DNA from: Clostridia bacterium
Lineage (GTDB): Bacteria; Bacillota; Clostridia; TANB77; CAG-508
NCBI GenBank assembly: GCA_017429505.1
Contig: JAFROW010000011.1
Coordinates: forward strand, 1-64,000
Reading direction: 5' to 3'
DNA: 64,000 nt
Notes under the pieces: generated by a model
Databases searched by the model: none
What the model was told of the DNA's origin: nothing
What the model saw: only the letters and a program-made list of their open reading frames with translations
Part shown: piece after piece, positions 44,973-53,563 of the stretch
How positions within the stretch are numbered: the first letter of the stretch is position 1
How the letters are laid out: every line of letters starts with the position of its first letter
Made by a program: the position numbers and the translations under genes

Positions 44973-45989
44973 ATGTTTAAATTTGGATTAGGACAGGATA
45001 TAGGAATAGATTTAGGTACTGCGACAGTAATAGCATATGTAAAAGGAAAAGGAATAGTATTAAGAGAGCCATCAGTTGTAGCAGTAGATAATAAAACAGG
45101 AGATGTTGTGGCTGTTGGGGTTGAGGCGCAAAGAATGTTAGGACGTACACCAGGAAATATAGTTGCAACAAGACCTTTAAGAGAAGGAGTAATTTCTGAT
45201 TACACTGTTACAGAAAAAATGCTTAAATATTTTATAAATAAAGTTGGAGGAAAAAGTTTTTTTGCACCAAGAATTATGATTTGTATTCCATCAAGGGTAA
45301 CTGAAGTAGAAAAAAAAGCTGTTATAGATGCTGCAACAGAAGCAGGAGCAAGGAAAGTTTATTTAATAGAAGAGCCAATAGCTGCTGCAATTGGTGCAGG
45401 AATAGATATTTCTAAACCATGTGGAAATATGGTTGTAGATATTGGAGGAGGAACAACAGATATAGCTGTAATTTCTTTAGGAGGGTCAGTTGTAAGTACA
45501 TCTATAAAAGTTGCAGGAGATAAATTTGATGAATATGTTGTTAAATATATTAAGAAAAAACATAATGTAATTATAGGAGAAAGAACAGCTGAAGAACTAA
45601 AACAAAATATAGGATGTGTATTCCCAAAAATACAAGATGTAGATATGGATGTTAGAGGAAGAGATTTAGTTACAGGCCTTCCTGTTACAATTTCAATTCA
45701 TTCAAGCGAAATGCTAGAAGCACTTGAAGAACCTGCAAATATGATAATAGATGCAGTTCATTCGGTTTTGGAAAAAACACCACCAGAGCTTGCAGCAGAT
45801 ATAAGTGATAGAGGAATTTATATGACAGGTGGAGGAGCTTTAATAGATGGACTTGATAAGCTTTTACAAGAAAAAACAGGAATAAGTGTTATGATTGCAC
45901 AAGACACAGTATCATGTGTAGCATTAGGCACTGGAAAAGCATTAGACAATCTTGATGCACTTGATGAAAAAGAAAGAAAAAGATTTTAA
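44973..45989 (+). CDS. mreB: Rod-shape protein MreB/Mbl (actin homologue)
   Basis: 338 residues from the ATG at 44973, with GGAGATAGAGG ahead. It is an actin-fold ATPase: phosphate loop 1 DIGIDLGTATVIAYVKGKG, RPLREGVISDYTVTEKML, phosphate loop 2 MVVDIGGGTTDIAVISLGG, and the adenosine motif MTGGGALIDGLD. MreB filaments guide the elongation machinery along the side wall. Whether this is the MreB or the Mbl paralogue cannot be told without comparison. It lacks mreC and mreD downstream; the next gene is spoIVB, starting 70 bases on. Confidence 0.95.
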   Translation: MFKFGLGQDIGIDLGTATVIAYVKGKGIVLREPSVVAVDNKTGDVVAVGVEAQRMLGRTPGNIVATRPLREGVISDYTVTEKMLKYFINKVGGKSFFAPRIMICIPSRVTEVEKKAVIDAATEAGARKVYLIEEPIAAAIGAGIDISKPCGNMVVDIGGGTTDIAVISLGGSVVSTSIKVAGDKFDEYVVKYIKKKHNVIIGERTAEELKQNIGCVFPKIQDVDMDVRGRDLVTGLPVTISIHSSEMLEALEEPANMIIDAVHSVLEKTPPELAADISDRGIYMTGGGALIDGLDKLLQEKTGISVMIAQDTVSCVALGTGKALDNLDALDEKERKRF

Positions 45990-46059
45990 AAAATTTTTTT
46001 CAAAAAATTTCAAAATAATAATTATAAAAAAAGCAATAATAATTTTGAAGGTGATTAAA

Positions 46060-47293
46060 ATGAAACACAAAAAATTATTAATTGCTTTTTTATGCTTTTT
46101 AATAATTACATTTATATATGTATGTGCAATAGATTCTATTCCAAAAAGTGTTATACTATTTCAAGGAGAAAGCTTAAATACAAAAAAAATATTTGGTATA
46201 TCCTTAGAAAATAAAAATTCAGAATATGGTGCAATTTTAACTTCAACAGATTCGATAGATAAAACAAAAATTGGAACAACTAATCTAGAGGTAAAACTAT
46301 TTAATACATTTAGAATAAAAGATATAGATGTTAGTGTGATAGAAAGAACAAAAATTATACCAGTTGGGCAAATCTCAGGAGTTAAGCTATACACAAGTGG
46401 AGTATTGGTGGTTGGAATGTCCGAAATAAAAGGAATAGATAACAAAAAATACAAACCTTATGAAAATAGTGGGATACAAGAAGGAGATACTATAGTCGAA
46501 ATAGAAAATGAAGAAGTTTTAGATACAAAGCAGTTAATTCAAAGCATAAATTCTTCAAAAGGAAAAGAAATAAATATTAAATATGTGAGAAATGATGAAA
46601 CCTTAGAATGTAGTATAAAACCTGTAAAAACTAGTCAAAAAGAATATAAATTAGGTCTATGGGTTAGAGATAGTGCTGCAGGGATTGGAACAATAACATA
46701 TTATGAACCTTCTAGTAATAATTTTGCGGCACTTCGGACATGGAATTACAGATATTGATACAGGAAAGATTTTAAATATTTCAAATGGAAAACTAATAAC
46801 AACAAGAGTTCTTTCTATAATTAAAGGTCAAAATGGAAACCCAGGTAAAATACAAGGATCAATAAATGAACAAACAGAAATTGGAACTATAAATAAAAAT
46901 AGTATTTTTGGAATATATGGAAAAATAAATGATATTTCAAAAATAAAAATTGATCAAAATAGAGCAATAGATGTAGCTACAAGAAATGAAATAAATCATG
47001 GAGATGCAACGATTTTGTGCTCTGTTGATGGAGAAGAAGCAAAAGAATACAAAATTCAAATAGACAAAATTTATATAAATAATGATTATGACAATAAAAG
47101 TATGCTAATAAAAATAACTGATGAAAAATTGCTAGAAAAAACAGGTGGGATTATTCAAGGAATGAGTGGTTCTCCTGTTTTGCAAAATGGCAAGTTTATA
47201 GGAGCTGTTACAAATGTGCTAATAAATGATTCAACAAGAGGATATGTTGTTTTTGGTGACTTAATGATAAAAGAAATGCGAACTTCATATTGA
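46060..47293 (+). CDS. spoIVB: SpoIVB peptidase, interrupted by a +1 frameshift at a CGG codon
   Basis: From the ATG at 46060 (GAAGGTGA ahead) the frame encodes a membrane anchor, a PDZ domain (GIQEGDTIVEIENEEV) and the peptidase start LGLWVRDSAAGIGTITYY up to FAAL. At 46735 an extra C makes the codon CGG and the frame then stops eight codons on. Dropping that base gives GHGITDIDTGKIL, carrying the catalytic His, and the rest of the protease including IIQGMSGSPVLQNGKFIGAV with the catalytic Ser. Both halves match SpoIVB at full length. SpoIVB is secreted by the forespore and triggers pro-sigma-K processing in the mother cell. The reading may be a programmed frameshift at CGG, a pseudogene, or a base-calling error; conservation of both halves argues against old decay. 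Confidence 0.85.
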
Positions 47294-47318
47294 AAAATCT
47301 AAAATAAAGTAGTATAAT
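47290..47318 (+). promoter_or_regulatory. Promoter for ychF
   Basis: TTGAAA (47290-47295) overlaps the spoIVB stop; TATAAT (47313-47318) is 17 bp downstream and 34 bases before the ychF start. Confidence 0.75.
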
Positions 47319-47351
47319 TGGTTCAAAAGTTATAAAAGGAGAAATAAAATT

Positions 47352-48443
47352 ATGAAAATAGGAATAGTAGGATTACCAAATGTAGGAAAAAGTACTTTAT
47401 TTAATAGTATAACAAAAGCAGGAGCAGAATGTGCAAATTATCCATTCTGTACAATAGAGCCAAATGTAGGAGTGGTTGCAGTGCCAGATGAAAGGTTAGA
47501 TAAATTAGCAGAAATGTATCATCCACAAAAAGTAACACATGCAATTGTTGAATTTGTTGATATTGCAGGTCTAGTAAAAGGAGCAAGTAAAGGTGAAGGA
47601 TTAGGAAATAAGTTTCTTTCACACATAAGAGAAACTGATGCAATATGCGAAGTTGTAAGATGTTTTGAAGATTCAAATATAACTCATGTTGATGGGAGTA
47701 TAGATCCGATAAGAGATATTGAAACAATCAATTTTGAACTTATTTTTGCAGATATAGAAACAGTAAATAAGAGATTAGATAAAGCTAAAAAAATGATTAA
47801 AGCTGACAAAAAATATCAGTTAGAAATAGATTTATTAGAAAGAATAAAACAAAATTTAGAAAATGGTATTTCTGCAAGAAGTTTGGAATATACAGATGAA
47901 GAGCTTCCAATAGTGAAAGATATGTGGCTTCTTTCTTCAAAACCTATAATATATGTAACAAATATTTCAGAAGAACAAATTACAACATGGCAAGATGACG
48001 AAAATGTAAAAAAAGTAAAAGAATACGCACAAAAAGAAAATTCAGATATAGTTCCTTTATGTGTAAAAATAGAAGAAGAGCTATCTACTTTAGAAGATGA
48101 CGACAAAAATGAAATGCTTGAAGCATTAGGATTAGAAGAATCTGGATTAGATAAATTAATCAAGAAGAGTTACGATTTGTTGGGATTAATGTCTTTTTTA
48201 ACAGCTGGAGAGCCAGAAGTTAGAGCGTGGACAATAAAAAAAGAAACAAAGGCTCCAGAAGCAGCTGGAAAAATACACTCTGATATTCAAAGAGGATTTA
48301 TAAAAGCTGAAGTTGTATCTTACGATGATTTAATGAGAGAAGGTTCTATGAATGAAGCAAGAGAAAAGGGGTTAGTTCGATCTGAAGGTAAGGAATATAT
48401 TATGAAAGATGGAGATATTGTTTTATTTAAATTTAATGTATAA
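47352..48443 (+). CDS. ychF: Redox-regulated ribosome-associated ATPase YchF/OLA1
   Basis: 363 residues. An Obg-family P-loop GVVGLPNVGKSTLFNSITKA-type start (IGIVGLPNVGKSTLFNSI), the switch region DIAGLVKGASKGEGLGNKFL, and TNISEE in place of the guanine-specific NKxD, as expected of an ATP-preferring YchF. A coiled coil (about 130-200) and the C-terminal TGS domain (FLTAGEPEVRAWTIKK, GFIKAEVVSYDDL) complete the family layout. AAAGGAG precedes the ATG. The protein binds the ribosome and influences stress responses. Length is exactly typical. Confidence 0.97.
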   Translation: MKIGIVGLPNVGKSTLFNSITKAGAECANYPFCTIEPNVGVVAVPDERLDKLAEMYHPQKVTHAIVEFVDIAGLVKGASKGEGLGNKFLSHIRETDAICEVVRCFEDSNITHVDGSIDPIRDIETINFELIFADIETVNKRLDKAKKMIKADKKYQLEIDLLERIKQNLENGISARSLEYTDEELPIVKDMWLLSSKPIIYVTNISEEQITTWQDDENVKKVKEYAQKENSDIVPLCVKIEEELSTLEDDDKNEMLEALGLEESGLDKLIKKSYDLLGLMSFLTAGEPEVRAWTIKKETKAPEAAGKIHSDIQRGFIKAEVVSYDDLMREGSMNEAREKGLVRSEGKEYIMKDGDIVLFKFNV

Positions 48444-48493
48444 TTAAAATATTACAAAAATATTACAATTATATTACATTTATGTTAAAAGTA

Positions 48494-48522
48494 TTGATTT
48501 TTAATAATAATATGTATAAAAT
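48494..48522 (+). promoter_or_regulatory. Promoter of the type IV pilus operon
   Basis: TTGATT (48494-48499) and TAAAAT (48517-48522) are 17 bp apart, about 60 bases before the first pilus gene at 48584. Confidence 0.65.
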
Positions 48523-48583
48523 ATTAACAAAGAATAGTGTGAAAATTATCAAGTATTGATTAGATTGACTAAGGAGAAGAAAA

Positions 48584-50191
48584 ATGCAAAATTGTTTAGG
48601 GATTTATTTTGAAGAAAACCTAATTAAATATGCCAAAGTTTCTAAAGAACGTGATGAAATGAAAGTTGAATCTTTTGGAATAAGATTTTTTGAAGATTTA
48701 ACTGAGGAAATAGAAAAAATTATTGAAGAAACTTATAGCTTTAGCACTCCTATAAGCATTAATTTATCTAATGAAAAATACTTGTATTTTGATATTTTTT
48801 CACTTTTAAATAAAAAAGATATAGAAAAAACTATTCAAACAGAATTTGAAAGTTTTTGTGAAGAAAAAAATTATAATTCAAATGCATTTGAAAATAGATA
48901 TGCATTAATGCCAAATCAAACAGATTCGGAAAAAATAAGAGCGTTAGATATATTTATAAATAAAATAGAAATGAACAGACAAAAACAACCATTTGAAAAG
49001 TATAAACTAACCAAAATGATGCCTGTTTCTATTGCAATTGGAAATATAGCAAGATTAAATAAAAAAGAAAATCAACTTATTATAAATATGGAAGATACAA
49101 CAACAGTAACTACTATTTATGATAACCAAATATATAATGTTGATGTACTAGATATTGGAAGTAAAGAGATTTTAGAAAATATAAACAAAATTGAAAATTC
49201 TTATGCAAAAGCATATGATATTTGCAAAAATACTACGATTTATACAGCAGAGATGGAAGATTCTGTAGAAGAACAACCATATTTACAAAATATAATGCCT
49301 ACAATATATAAAATAGCAGAAAAAGTGCAAGAAATTGTAACTTCAAGCGAAGCAAAGATACAAACGATTTATTTAACAGGTAATCTTTCTGTAATAAATA
49401 ATATTGATTTATATTTTCAAGAGTTTTTTACAGATATAGAATGTAAAATTCTAAAACCAAATATAATTGATGAAGCAGTAACAAAAATAAATATTAAAGA
49501 TTATATTGAAGTGAATTCTGCTATAGCTCTTGCAACAGTTGGATTAGGACAAGGAATACAAGAACTAAATTTCCAAAAAGCAAAAACTGGAGATAAGCTA
49601 TCTCAATTTTTAAAAATAGAAATGCCAAATGGAAAAGTAATTGGAGGAAACACCAAAATTGATTTTAGTTTAAAAGGTGCACTAACTACAGTAGAATCTT
49701 GGCTTTTAAGATGTATAATTGGTTTATTACTTATTTTAATTATTTATACTATCTTCTCAAAAGTATTAGCCAATCAAATGCTAAACAAAGAAGATGAAAT
49801 TAAAAGATTAATAGCAATGCAAAACTCTCAAATTTCTTCAGTTAACTCAGATGAGACAGATTTAAATGCTAAAACAGAAAAATATAAGAACTTAATTGCA
49901 GATTTGAAAAGAATAAATGAAAAATTAAGTGATGCAGCAGCTAGAAGAAATTCTATACCAAATTTGTTGAATCAGATTATGTATAATATACCAAATAAAG
50001 TTGAACTAACATCAATAGAAAATACAAGTGACAAGAGTATTTCAATAACAGCTCAATCTTATGAGTATGACCAACTTGGATATTTTAAAGCAGTATTGCA
50101 AACAAAAAAAATACTTAAAAATGTTGTATCTACAAGTGGTGTAAAGAGCGGCGATATAATAACATTCACAATAGAAGGAGAATTGCCATGA
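48584..50191 (+). CDS. PilM-PilN fusion protein of the type IV pilus platform
   Basis: 535 residues. About residues 1-330 have the actin-like PilM fold: a start LGIYFEENLIKYAKVS, nucleotide-site pieces such as INMEDTTTVTTIYDNQ and a glycine motif IYLTGNLSVINN. One membrane helix follows at about 378-398. After it come a coiled coil and a small PilN-like domain with IPNLLNQIMYNIPNKVELT. PilM (cytoplasmic) and PilN (membrane) normally are separate proteins that bind each other through the PilN N-terminal tail; here they are one chain. The stop overlaps the start of the PilO-like gene. The fusion removes the usual PilN tail interface. Confidence 0.75.
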   Translation: MQNCLGIYFEENLIKYAKVSKERDEMKVESFGIRFFEDLTEEIEKIIEETYSFSTPISINLSNEKYLYFDIFSLLNKKDIEKTIQTEFESFCEEKNYNSNAFENRYALMPNQTDSEKIRALDIFINKIEMNRQKQPFEKYKLTKMMPVSIAIGNIARLNKKENQLIINMEDTTTVTTIYDNQIYNVDVLDIGSKEILENINKIENSYAKAYDICKNTTIYTAEMEDSVEEQPYLQNIMPTIYKIAEKVQEIVTSSEAKIQTIYLTGNLSVINNIDLYFQEFFTDIECKILKPNIIDEAVTKINIKDYIEVNSAIALATVGLGQGIQELNFQKAKTGDKLSQFLKIEMPNGKVIGGNTKIDFSLKGALTTVESWLLRCIIGLLLILIIYTIFSKVLANQMLNKEDEIKRLIAMQNSQISSVNSDETDLNAKTEKYKNLIADLKRINEKLSDAAARRNSIPNLLNQIMYNIPNKVELTSIENTSDKSISITAQSYEYDQLGYFKAVLQTKKILKNVVSTSGVKSGDIITFTIEGELP

Positions 50192-51030
50192 GAAAAGTTC
50201 TATTTGCTATATTAGCAATTGTTCTATTGATATTTACAGGTTTTGTAATATATAGGGGAACTAATATAGGAAAATTTGAAATATGGGGAATTAAACAAAT
50301 TAATGAAGAAAATGATGTAATTGACCAAAAAAATGCGGATTTGGGAACATTAGTAAATGTCAGTTACCCAGAAGCAATATCAAAACTAAATAATAGTGGC
50401 GAAGTAATGGAAGAGAATAAAAAAGAATATGAAGAACAAGCTACTATGATTTCCAATAGTAAGTATTTACAAAAAGAAAAATATAAGCTAGAATTTTTAT
50501 GGACTAAAATTGGAAATTATGCAAAAGATAATAATGTAACTCCTAAAATGCAAGTTACAAATGGGAGTACTAAAGAAGTATATAACTTAATTATTACGGC
50601 AGTTGGAAGATATTCAAATGTAGCATCATTTATATATGCAATAGAAAATGATTCAAGACTTGGATTTAAAATAGAAGATTTTAAAATGACACGTGCAAGT
50701 ATCGGAAAAGAGGAAGAAACTAATCATTATGTACAGGGAACATTTACATGTAAAGAAATACGAATAGATTTAAAATCTTTAGATAGTGATAGTAGTAATG
50801 AAACAAAAACAAATAGTACAAATAATACAAATGGCGGTAATACAAATACAACAGCTACAAATACAACAAATACTGCTAAAGGTACAAATACAACAAATAC
50901 AACAGCAACAAATAACAATACTACTACAAATACAGCAGAAAATAAAACAGAAAATGCAACAAGTCCTGAACAAAGTACTGTAGATACAGAAAATCAAAAC
51001 GAAGACACAGAAATAAATCCTACACCTTAA
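50188..51030 (+). CDS. pilO: PilO-like alignment-complex protein
   Basis: 280 residues overlapping the PilM-PilN gene by four bases (ATGA). A membrane helix (about 3-23) is followed by a coiled coil (KYLQKEKYKLEFLWTKIGNY) and a ferredoxin-like domain with YNLIITAVGRYSNVASFIYA and TCKEIRIDL, the PilO/GspM arrangement. The last 80 residues are a low-complexity Asn/Thr tail. PilO and PilN form the heterodimer that links the assembly ATPase platform to the outer parts of the machine. Assignment relies on position and fold pattern. Confidence 0.7.
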   Translation: MRKVLFAILAIVLLIFTGFVIYRGTNIGKFEIWGIKQINEENDVIDQKNADLGTLVNVSYPEAISKLNNSGEVMEENKKEYEEQATMISNSKYLQKEKYKLEFLWTKIGNYAKDNNVTPKMQVTNGSTKEVYNLIITAVGRYSNVASFIYAIENDSRLGFKIEDFKMTRASIGKEEETNHYVQGTFTCKEIRIDLKSLDSDSSNETKTNSTNNTNGGNTNTTATNTTNTAKGTNTTNTTATNNNTTTNTAENKTENATSPEQSTVDTENQNEDTEINPTP

Positions 51031-51040
51031 GGAGGGAGTT

Positions 51041-51487
51041 ATGACAAAGATAATAAAAGAAATGATAATAATGCTTTTAGTCGCATTGGCTAGTATGTTA
51101 TTATTCGCAGTTATATTTTATGAATATATACCAAATAGAAAAGTAGTTCCTGAAGTTTTACAATATTCAGCTTCTGAAAAAATAAAAGAATTAAAAGCTG
51201 ATAATATAGACCAAAGGAATGAACAAGTAATAAAAACATTTGAGGTTACATCTTCAGATTTATCGAATTATAAAGTAACAAATGATTATGTAGCTGGAAA
51301 ATCTGATCCGTTCGATCCAACAAAGCAAAGTCCAGATGCAAGTAGTAGCACAAAAAAGCCTGGAAGCGAAGATAACTCAAATTCAAGTACTACAGAAAAT
51401 ACTAGTACAGATACTGATACAAAAAGTACAGACACAAATAGCTCAAATAAAACAACAAAATCGGAAGAGGTAGTTACTACAAAATAA
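51041..51487 (+). CDS. Small pilus-operon membrane protein, PilP-like position
   Basis: 148 residues: a membrane helix (about 9-28), an external stretch ending in VTNDYVAGKSDPFDPTK, and a low-complexity Ser/Thr/Asp tail. The Asp-Pro-Phe motif and the slot after PilO recall PilP, the lipoprotein that binds PilN/PilO in Gram-negative systems, but there is no lipobox and the fold part is very short. GGAGGGAG lies just ahead. It probably belongs to the alignment complex; function is inferred from place. Confidence 0.55.
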   Translation: MTKIIKEMIIMLLVALASMLLFAVIFYEYIPNRKVVPEVLQYSASEKIKELKADNIDQRNEQVIKTFEVTSSDLSNYKVTNDYVAGKSDPFDPTKQSPDASSSTKKPGSEDNSNSSTTENTSTDTDTKSTDTNSSNKTTKSEEVVTTK

Positions 51488-51501
51488 TTAGTTTTTAAAG
51501 T

Positions 51502-51529
51502 TATATTAATTTACGCGTAAATTAATATA
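51502..51529. repeat. Perfect 28-bp palindrome between the PilP-like and pilin genes
   Basis: The 28 bases are exactly self-complementary around a central ACGCGT, with no spacer. No T-run follows. It may be an RNA hairpin that separates the alignment genes from the highly expressed pilin gene, or a protein-binding site. Confidence 0.65.
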
Positions 51530-51569
51530 CTCAAGATAAATAATTTTATTTGCAAAGGGGGGAAAAGAA

Positions 51570-52043
51570 ATGAAAGGAAACAAAGGTATAACATTAATCG
51601 CTTTAGTTATAACAATCATCGTTCTATTAATTTTAGCAGGTGTATCTATAGCTATGCTTTCTGGAGATAACTCTATATTAGGAAATGCCAGAAAAGCATC
51701 AGATGATACAAAAGTAGCTAATGGTAAAGAAGCTGTTGCAGTTGATTTGGCTCAAGTAATTACAGATTGGTATCAAAAAACATATGCACCAAAATCTGGA
51801 GAAACAGCTATAACTACTAGTCTAGGTGATTATATAACAAGTAATTTTACTGCTGATAAAGCAACTCCTGCTAGATATACTATAAGTGGTACTACTATAA
51901 CAATAGTAGATACTTCTGTAACAGGAACTTTAAGCGTTACTGCAGGTTCTGAAGGAAGAGTTCAATGGAGTGATGGAACAACAACACAAGCTGGCGGTTC
52001 TGGAACAGAAACAGGTGGTGGCGAAACAGGAGGAAACGGCTAA
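51570..52043 (+). CDS. Major type IV pilin
   Basis: 157 residues with GGGGGG ahead of the ATG. A short leader ends at NKG, where prepilin peptidase would cut before ITLIALVITIIVLLILAG, the long hydrophobic alpha-1 helix. The usual Glu at mature position 5 is Ala here, as in the common GITLIAL pilins of Clostridia. The globular part includes KVANGKEAVAVDLAQV, beta-rich Thr/Ser segments, and a Gly/Thr-rich C-terminus. It lies between a perfect palindrome and a strong terminator, consistent with separate, high expression. It is the best candidate for the main fibre subunit. Confidence 0.85.
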   Translation: MKGNKGITLIALVITIIVLLILAGVSIAMLSGDNSILGNARKASDDTKVANGKEAVAVDLAQVITDWYQKTYAPKSGETAITTSLGDYITSNFTADKATPARYTISGTTITIVDTSVTGTLSVTAGSEGRVQWSDGTTTQAGGSGTETGGGETGGNG

Positions 52044-52060
52044 AACAAATATTTATAAAT

Positions 52061-52093
52061 AAAAGCATATGCATGCTATATGCATATGCTTTT
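52061..52093 (+). terminator. Strong terminator after the pilin gene
   Basis: AAAAGCATATGCAT (52061-52074) and ATGCATATGCTTTT (52080-52093) form a 14-bp perfect stem with a five-base loop and a T-rich end. Confidence 0.8.
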
Positions 52094-52094
52094 A

Positions 52095-52240
52095 TATAAT
52101 AATAAAATCTTTTAGATTTTATTATTATATAAAAGCTAAATGCACAGAAATTTTCTAAGAAAATTTCGCGCAGAACAAATTTACGAAACGTATTAACAAC
52201 TTAAAAGACAAAAACATTTTGTCACGTTTCGATTTGTTCT
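52095..52240 (+). repeat. Structured three-hairpin element, copy A
   Basis: Three hairpins in a row. The first is an AT-rich perfect 16-bp stem (52095-52129). The second is GAAATTTTC with GAAAATTTC (52147-52167), followed by GCGC. The third pairs AGAACAAAT (52172-52180) and CGAAACGT (52184-52191) with ACGTTTCG (52224-52231) and ATTTGTTCT (52232-52240). A homologous unit (copy B) lies at 58454-58591. Between copies the first hairpin differs in sequence but keeps its stem, and the third keeps pairing despite changes. No ORF is present. It may be a mobile REP/MITE-like repeat or a regulatory RNA of the pilus locus. Confidence 0.65.
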
Positions 52241-52277
52241 TATCTTAAAAATAACAAAAACAAAAGAAGGAGAAAAC

Positions 52278-53084
52278 ATGGACATATTCTTATACATAAT
52301 AATATTCATAATGGGAACCCTATTTGGCAGTTTTTATACACTTGCCATATACAGAATCCCAAATAAAATAGATATAACACACACACATTCATTTTGCCCT
52401 AATTGTCATCATAAATTAGGATTTTTTGAATTGATTCCAGTATGGAGCTACATTCTCTTAGGCGGAAAATGTAAAGAGTGCAAACAAAAAATAAGACCAA
52501 GATATTTAATTATAGAAGTTTTATCAGGAATAGTTTTAGTATTAATTGCAAAAGGATTTAATATTAGCTATTCAAATTTGCAAATAAAAACACTAATTGA
52601 ACTTGGATTTTTAATTTTGTATTTATCAGGAATAGTAATCATTGCAGGGATTGATTTAGAAAAAAGAAAAATAGAAAGAAATGTTATATATTATGCAATA
52701 GGAATATTAGTTTTATACATAATATATCTATGCATAGTAGATAAAACTAATATATATAGATATATTATGTATCTATCAATTACATTAATTTTACTAATTA
52801 TTGACACACTTATTCTAAAGAAAAAAGCAAATACAAGTTATGCTCTATCAATTTTAATTTTGCTTCTTATAATGGTTGTATTTACAGGAGAAGCAGTTGC
52901 TATTTTAACAGTAATTATGACATTATTAATAATTGCACTTTATATATTGTTGAATAAAATAAAGACATACAAAAGCAAAGTTAAAATAACAGACAAAGAA
53001 ATTAACAAAAAATTAAATATAGGATTTTATTTAGCAATGTCAAACATTATAATGCTAATATATGTAATATACATTTTTCTATAA
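52278..53084 (+). CDS. pilD: Prepilin peptidase
   Basis: 268 residues with about seven membrane helices. The N-terminal cytoplasmic loop has the zinc-binding cysteine pairs CPNCHHKLGFFELIPVWSY and CKECKQKIRPRYLIIE, as in PilD/ComC. The first catalytic Asp is in IAGIDLEKRKI. The second, normally in a GxGDxK motif, is not recognisable in sequence, although an Asp in LLIIDTLILKKK might serve. The enzyme cuts the leader from prepilins and methylates the new N-terminus in some species. It would process the pilin at 51570 and the two minor pilins downstream. Confidence 0.88.
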   Translation: MDIFLYIIIFIMGTLFGSFYTLAIYRIPNKIDITHTHSFCPNCHHKLGFFELIPVWSYILLGGKCKECKQKIRPRYLIIEVLSGIVLVLIAKGFNISYSNLQIKTLIELGFLILYLSGIVIIAGIDLEKRKIERNVIYYAIGILVLYIIYLCIVDKTNIYRYIMYLSITLILLIIDTLILKKKANTSYALSILILLLIMVVFTGEAVAILTVIMTLLIIALYILLNKIKTYKSKVKITDKEINKKLNIGFYLAMSNIIMLIYVIYIFL

Positions 53085-53105
53085 AAAATCTGAAAGGATA
53101 AAATT

Positions 53106-53552
53106 ATGAAAATACGAAATAACAAAGGCTATGTAATGACAGATATATCTATATCTATTATTATTTTATTAATACTTGTTCCAACTATAATGGGACTTGT
53201 ATATAATATAGGAGTAACAAAAAGAGCTACTGAAGCAAAAGCTGAAGCAATAAATATTGCCACAAATACAATTGAGGCTGCCAAGGGAATAGATATTGCA
53301 AATATCAATGTAAATTCTGTCTTAGAAAATATAAAAAATAATATTTATAAAGAAAAAATGACTATTAGTGAAAATAATGGAGTAATAAACACAAATAAAT
53401 CGAGCTATAAAGTATCTGTAGATGTTATTGATTATGCTGATTCACATACCGAAGATGTACAGCCCAATATTGTAAAAACTATAACTGCAAAAGTAGAATA
53501 TAGACTTAGTGGAAAGACTCAAGAAATAACTCTAAAGACAGTAGTAAAATAA
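53106..53552 (+). CDS. Minor pilin (PilV-like)
   Basis: 148 residues. The prepilin leader ends NNKG before YVMTDISISIIILLILVP, a typical class III-like N-terminus with a hydrophobic helix. The mature part has AKAEAINIATNTIEAAKGID and a beta-rich C-terminus ending in VEYRLSGKTQEITLKTVVK. Minor pilins initiate fibre assembly or sit at the tip. GAAAGGA precedes the ATG. The next minor-pilin gene starts twelve bases after the stop. Confidence 0.75.
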   Translation: MKIRNNKGYVMTDISISIIILLILVPTIMGLVYNIGVTKRATEAKAEAINIATNTIEAAKGIDIANINVNSVLENIKNNIYKEKMTISENNGVINTNKSSYKVSVDVIDYADSHTEDVQPNIVKTITAKVEYRLSGKTQEITLKTVVK

Positions 53553-53563
53553 TGGAGGCTATT

